This document shows, piece by piece, positions 60,767 to 64,000 of a stretch of DNA of 64,000 nt (positions within the stretch are counted from its first letter, which is position 1; each line of letters starts with the position of its first letter). The notes under the pieces are model-generated. The model made no database searches, was not told where the DNA came from, and worked only from the letters and a program-made list of their open reading frames with translations. The stretch lies in the NCBI GenBank assembly GCA_945863605.1, contig CAMAZP010000010.1, forward strand, positions 1-64,000, written 5' to 3'. The DNA is from Chitinophaga pinensis (lineage in GTDB: Bacteria > Bacteroidota > Bacteroidia > Flavobacteriales_D > Crocinitomicaceae). The position numbers and the translations under genes are program-made.

Positions 60767-63700
60767 ATGACGTTTGGATCTAAATTATTTTTTACTTTTT
60801 TACTCAGTCTTTTGCCTTTTCAATCATCGGCTCAGTTTTCAAGTAAACGACAATTTCAATCCGCCGCGGCGGACTTAAGCAAGAAATCTTTCCAAATCGA
60901 TACGCTTACAATTTATCCAAACTCATTCGTGGTCTTGGCAGGAAAAGATACGCTCTCTAAAAATGAGTACGATTTTAATTATTCAACCAACAGCTTTAAA
61001 CTAAACAAAAACAGAACGGATACACTGACATTTAGCTATCAAGTGCTTCCATTTGAATTTAATAAAACAATAAAAAAGCGCGACACAACTATCATTTACC
61101 AAGAAAATAAAGGTGACCGAGATAAATTTAAAATTGAAAATACGTATACGGTCAACGATATTTTTGGTGGTTCAGATCTAACGAAAAACGGAAGTATTTC
61201 CCGCGGCGTTTCTTTTGGTAACAATCAAGATTTGGGTGTAAACTCATCTTTAAACCTTGAATTAACAGGGAACATCGCACCTAATCTCAAAGTTATTGCT
61301 TCGGTTTCAGATGCTAATTTACCGATTCAACCAGACGGAAACACGAATAAACTACAGGAATTTGATCAAGTTTTTATTCAAGTTTACAACGATAATCTCA
61401 AAGTCGTTGCTGGGGATTTTTGGCTTTCGAAACCAACTGGCTATTTTCTGACTTATAAAAAACGAGCGCAAGGTTTAACCGGCGAATATTCGTGGCTGAC
61501 ACCTAAAGGAAATAAACTGCAAACTCAAATCAGTGGGGCACTTTCAAAAGGTAAATTCAACCGTCAAATCATTCAAGGAATTGAAGCCAATCAAGGACCT
61601 TATCGGTTGGTGGGAAGCGAAAATGAACCTTTTATTCTCATTCTTGCAGGAACAGAACGTGTTTACATCGATGGAAAATTGTTGGTTCGAGGTCAAGAAT
61701 TTGATTATGTAATTGATTATAATTCTTCTGAGTTGACGTTTACTTCCCGCAATCAAATCACAAAAGACACGCGTATTGTGGTTGAATTTCAATATTCAGA
61801 TCAAAACTATGCAAGGTCGTTAGTGCAAAATTCAACAACTTTTACAAGTAAAAAAGTCGATTTATGGTTCAATATTTACAGTGAGCAAGATGCCAAAAAT
61901 CAATCCTTACAACAAACCTTAAGCCCCTCACAAAAATTCTATCTCGGACAAATTGGCGACGATTTAAGTCAAGCACAAATTAATAGTATTGACTCTGTTG
62001 GTTTTATTGAAAATCAGATTTTGTATCGACTTACTGATTCGTTAGGCTATGATTCCGTTTTAGTTTATAGCGTTTTGCCAGCCGATGCAAAATACCGCGC
62101 GAGTTTTCAATTGGTGGGGCAAAATAATGGTGATTATATTCTTGATTCCTACAATGCACTTGGAAAAGTGTATAAATGGATTGCTCCAATAAATGGAATT
62201 TCTCAAGGAAATTATGCTCCTGCTCGATTAATCATTACGCCAAAACAAAAGCAAGTTATTAGCGCAGGTGGACTTTTTAAACTATCGAAATCGGTGAGTA
62301 TTGAAACAGAAAGTGCGCTCTCTAACAACGATGTAAACACTTTTTCTAAAATCCAAAAAGAAAACGATCAAGGCTTTGCACAAATGACGCGTGTACTGCA
62401 TAAATTAAATTTCGGGAAAGATTCCATTCCTAAGTGGCAACTCGAAAGCAAAGCAGAAATCGAATATTTAGGCATAAACTTTAGTCCTATTGAACAGTAT
62501 CGAAAAGTGGAATTTGATAGAGATTGGAACACTAGAAACAAAGGTTTTACTGGTCAGCAATTAAGTGCAAATGTGGGTACGACAATCAAAAACAAAGACT
62601 TTGGAAGGATAAATTTGGAGGGTCTACGTTATTCGATAAGTAATCAATATCAAGGAAATCGAATTGCAACAGAGGGAAATTGGAATCAAAAAGGATGGAA
62701 TTTAAAATGGGATGGAAGCGCCTTGAAATCGAATGAAAACACTTCTTTTTTAAACCAAAGCAATCAATTTATCCGACATCGAGCAAGCATTTCAAAAGAT
62801 TTTAAATTGTTCAAAATTGGTTTTATTGACGACCACGAATACAATCTTTTTAGAGGAACGAATACGACAATTCAAACCACAAGTTATCAATTTTACGATC
62901 AACAATTTTTCATTTCAAGAGGCGACTCAAGCGGGAATTCTTATAAAATTTTCTACCGCGAACGCTACGATCAAAAAGCAGATTCAGTTGATTTAGTGAG
63001 TGTTGCAAAAGCGACAACTGCCGGTGGAGAAATTAATTTATTGTCGCTGAAAAATCAAAAACTAACCATTTTAACTGCTTATCGTTCCTTGAAAATCAAA
63101 GACTCTCTCCTACTCCAACAATCTCCTGAAAATTCTTTAGTTGGACGTTTTGACTACGAAGCACGCTGGTGGAAATCAGCTTTGACCTTAACTACCTTTT
63201 ACGAAGTTGGTTCTGGTTTAGAACAGAAAAGGACTTTTCAATATCTAAAAGTGAACGATGGTCAAGGAATTTATACTTGGGTAGATTATAACAGCGACGG
63301 AATCAAGGACTTGAATGAATTTGAAATCGCACAATTCGTCGATCAAGCGAGCTATATTCGCATTTTTACACCTAGCAACGAATACGTAAAAACCTATTCC
63401 AATGAATTTAATCAAAGTGTTTTTTGGCGACCAGAAAAATTGTGGAGTGCTAAAAAAGGTGTTTTAAAAGTGCTTTCACTTTTCTCCAATCAAGCGCGTT
63501 TACGCATCAATCGAAAATTGAATGCCTTCGATATCAATACTGCTTTTAATCCTTTTGCGACTGATGTTGAAGACATTAGACTTGTAAGTGCTGGTTCAAC
63601 CGTTCGCAATACTTTGTTTTTCAATCGTACGTCGAGTGTGATTACTGCCGAATATACTTTTCAAGATTCGCGCACCAAAAATTTATTGGCAAGTGGGTTT

Positions 63701-64000
63701 GATTCCCGAAAAAACGCCTCTCACGATGTTTCCATTCGTTGGAATTTGACACCAAAATTTTCAATCGAAACGAAAGCTCAAAGTGGCGAAAAACTCTCTG
63801 CTGCCGATTACACAGTTGGTAGAAATTATGATTATCGTTTTCGATTTATTCAGCCGAGTTTGATTTATCAACCATCGACAAATTTTAGAATTGGTATTGA
63901 CAGTAGAATTGGCAATAAAGTGAATGCTGAAAATCTTGGTGGCGAAACGTGTTCTTTGTTAGAAGTTGGAAGCAACTTGAAATTCAACCAAACGGAAAAA
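60767..64000 (+). CDS. Very large SprA-related outer-membrane protein (incomplete)
   Basis: Open frame of 1078 codons from ATG 60767 to the window end without a stop. Signal peptide to about residue 22 (LLPFQSSAQ). Conserved blocks of a Bacteroidota outer-membrane family related to the N-terminus of gliding protein SprA: NGSISRGVSFGNNQDLGVN, SDANLPIQPDGNTNKLQEFD, GPYRLVGSENEPF, VYIDGKLLVRGQEFDYVIDY, VVEFQYSDQNYARSLVQ. Near residue 845 a YTWVDYNSDGIKDLNEFEI segment resembles an EF-hand Ca2+ loop. Remaining sequence is beta-rich, fitting a large barrel. True SprA is ~2400 residues, so this is either a shorter paralogue family or an incomplete copy; it is not proven to be the T9SS translocon. 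Confidence 0.85.
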   Translation, partial: MTFGSKLFFTFLLSLLPFQSSAQFSSKRQFQSAAADLSKKSFQIDTLTIYPNSFVVLAGKDTLSKNEYDFNYSTNSFKLNKNRTDTLTFSYQVLPFEFNKTIKKRDTTIIYQENKGDRDKFKIENTYTVNDIFGGSDLTKNGSISRGVSFGNNQDLGVNSSLNLELTGNIAPNLKVIASVSDANLPIQPDGNTNKLQEFDQVFIQVYNDNLKVVAGDFWLSKPTGYFLTYKKRAQGLTGEYSWLTPKGNKLQTQISGALSKGKFNRQIIQGIEANQGPYRLVGSENEPFILILAGTERVYIDGKLLVRGQEFDYVIDYNSSELTFTSRNQITKDTRIVVEFQYSDQNYARSLVQNSTTFTSKKVDLWFNIYSEQDAKNQSLQQTLSPSQKFYLGQIGDDLSQAQINSIDSVGFIENQILYRLTDSLGYDSVLVYSVLPADAKYRASFQLVGQNNGDYILDSYNALGKVYKWIAPINGISQGNYAPARLIITPKQKQVISAGGLFKLSKSVSIETESALSNNDVNTFSKIQKENDQGFAQMTRVLHKLNFGKDSIPKWQLESKAEIEYLGINFSPIEQYRKVEFDRDWNTRNKGFTGQQLSANVGTTIKNKDFGRINLEGLRYSISNQYQGNRIATEGNWNQKGWNLKWDGSALKSNENTSFLNQSNQFIRHRASISKDFKLFKIGFIDDHEYNLFRGTNTTIQTTSYQFYDQQFFISRGDSSGNSYKIFYRERYDQKADSVDLVSVAKATTAGGEINLLSLKNQKLTILTAYRSLKIKDSLLLQQSPENSLVGRFDYEARWWKSALTLTTFYEVGSGLEQKRTFQYLKVNDGQGIYTWVDYNSDGIKDLNEFEIAQFVDQASYIRIFTPSNEYVKTYSNEFNQSVFWRPEKLWSAKKGVLKVLSLFSNQARLRINRKLNAFDINTAFNPFATDVEDIRLVSAGSTVRNTLFFNRTSSVITAEYTFQDSRTKNLLASGFDSRKNASHDVSIRWNLTPKFSIETKAQSGEKLSAADYTVGRNYDYRFRFIQPSLIYQPSTNFRIGIDSRIGNKVNAENLGGETCSLLEVGSNLKFNQTEK
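60860..60873. repeat. GC-rich 14-bp palindrome inside a coding region
   Basis: TCCGCCGCGGCGGA, a perfect palindrome aligned to codon boundaries (Ser-Ala-Ala-Ala-Asp, residues 32-36), just after the signal peptide of the SprA-related gene. Shares CGCCGCGGCG with the intergenic palindrome at 12450-12463. Confidence 0.75.

Noticed and set aside
61201-61208. CCGCGGCG as a third copy of the GC palindrome
   Set aside because: It encodes the conserved SRGVS motif of the SprA-related family and lacks symmetric flanks.
60767-64000. Calling the large open frame sprA itself
   Set aside because: The conserved blocks fit the SprA-related family but the gene is incomplete here and the characteristic later regions of SprA cannot be seen.

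Overview
The window is AT-rich chromosomal DNA from a member of the Bacteroidota, most likely a flavobacterium-like aquatic or commensal species (Crocinitomicaceae/Fluviicola-type is my best guess, inferred only from gene content). The evidence is: type IX secretion (type B) C-terminal sorting domains on PKD-repeat surface proteins, a TonB-receptor/DUF4249 pair, DUF3127, DUF4292 and DUF2911 proteins, the DUF177-rpmF-plsX-fabH-accB-accC operon, and recurrent -7 promoter boxes of the Bacteroidetes form TAnnTTTG in front of genes.

Layout. 0-4 kb: surface proteins (a truncated one on the minus strand and a 944-residue PKD adhesin). 4-13 kb: a large secreted protein of unknown function, pepA-pdxA-mgtE, tRNA-Ser(GGA) with its terminator, an RlmI-like methyltransferase with a TPR membrane protein, GC-rich intergenic repeats and a RidA protein. 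13-17 kb: a small glycan/envelope cluster (methyltransferase, GT2 glycosyltransferase, DUF2079 membrane protein). 17-24 kb: a dicarboxylate/amino-acid symporter, a methylcrotonyl-type carboxyltransferase followed by an ALDH pseudoenzyme, and a TonB receptor/DUF4249 lipoprotein pair. 24-31 kb: redox and nucleic-acid housekeeping genes (thioredoxin-like, xseA, flavin reductase, DUF3127, SpoU methylase, ferredoxin-NADP reductase) and one structured non-coding repeat region. 31-36 kb: ribosome/fatty-acid operon. 36-40 kb: a small secreted protein translationally coupled to a 1280-residue adhesin that carries three near-identical 219-bp repeats. 40-47 kb: SOUL protein, then the conserved dut / nucleotidyltransferase / TPR / DUF4292 / EnvC operon and ribE. 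47-52 kb: ALDH7-type dehydrogenase, DMT transporter, DUF2911 protein, and a DUF4143 ATPase preceded by a striking operator array. 52-57 kb: a TetR-ABC-HlyD-TolC export operon whose ABC subunit has lost the ATPase motifs. 57-60 kb: SulP transporter with carbonic anhydrase (bicarbonate uptake), an NAD(P)-binding protein. 60.7-64 kb: a very large SprA-related outer-membrane protein that runs off the window.

The points most worth following are the ATPase-dead ABC exporter operon (52.2-57.3 kb), the three 16-bp palindromes repeated at exactly 22-bp intervals in front of the DUF4143 ATPase (50.87-50.94 kb), the ALDH pseudoenzyme at 20 kb, the structured repeat at 27.7 kb, and a GC-rich 14-bp palindrome found once between genes and once inside a coding region.
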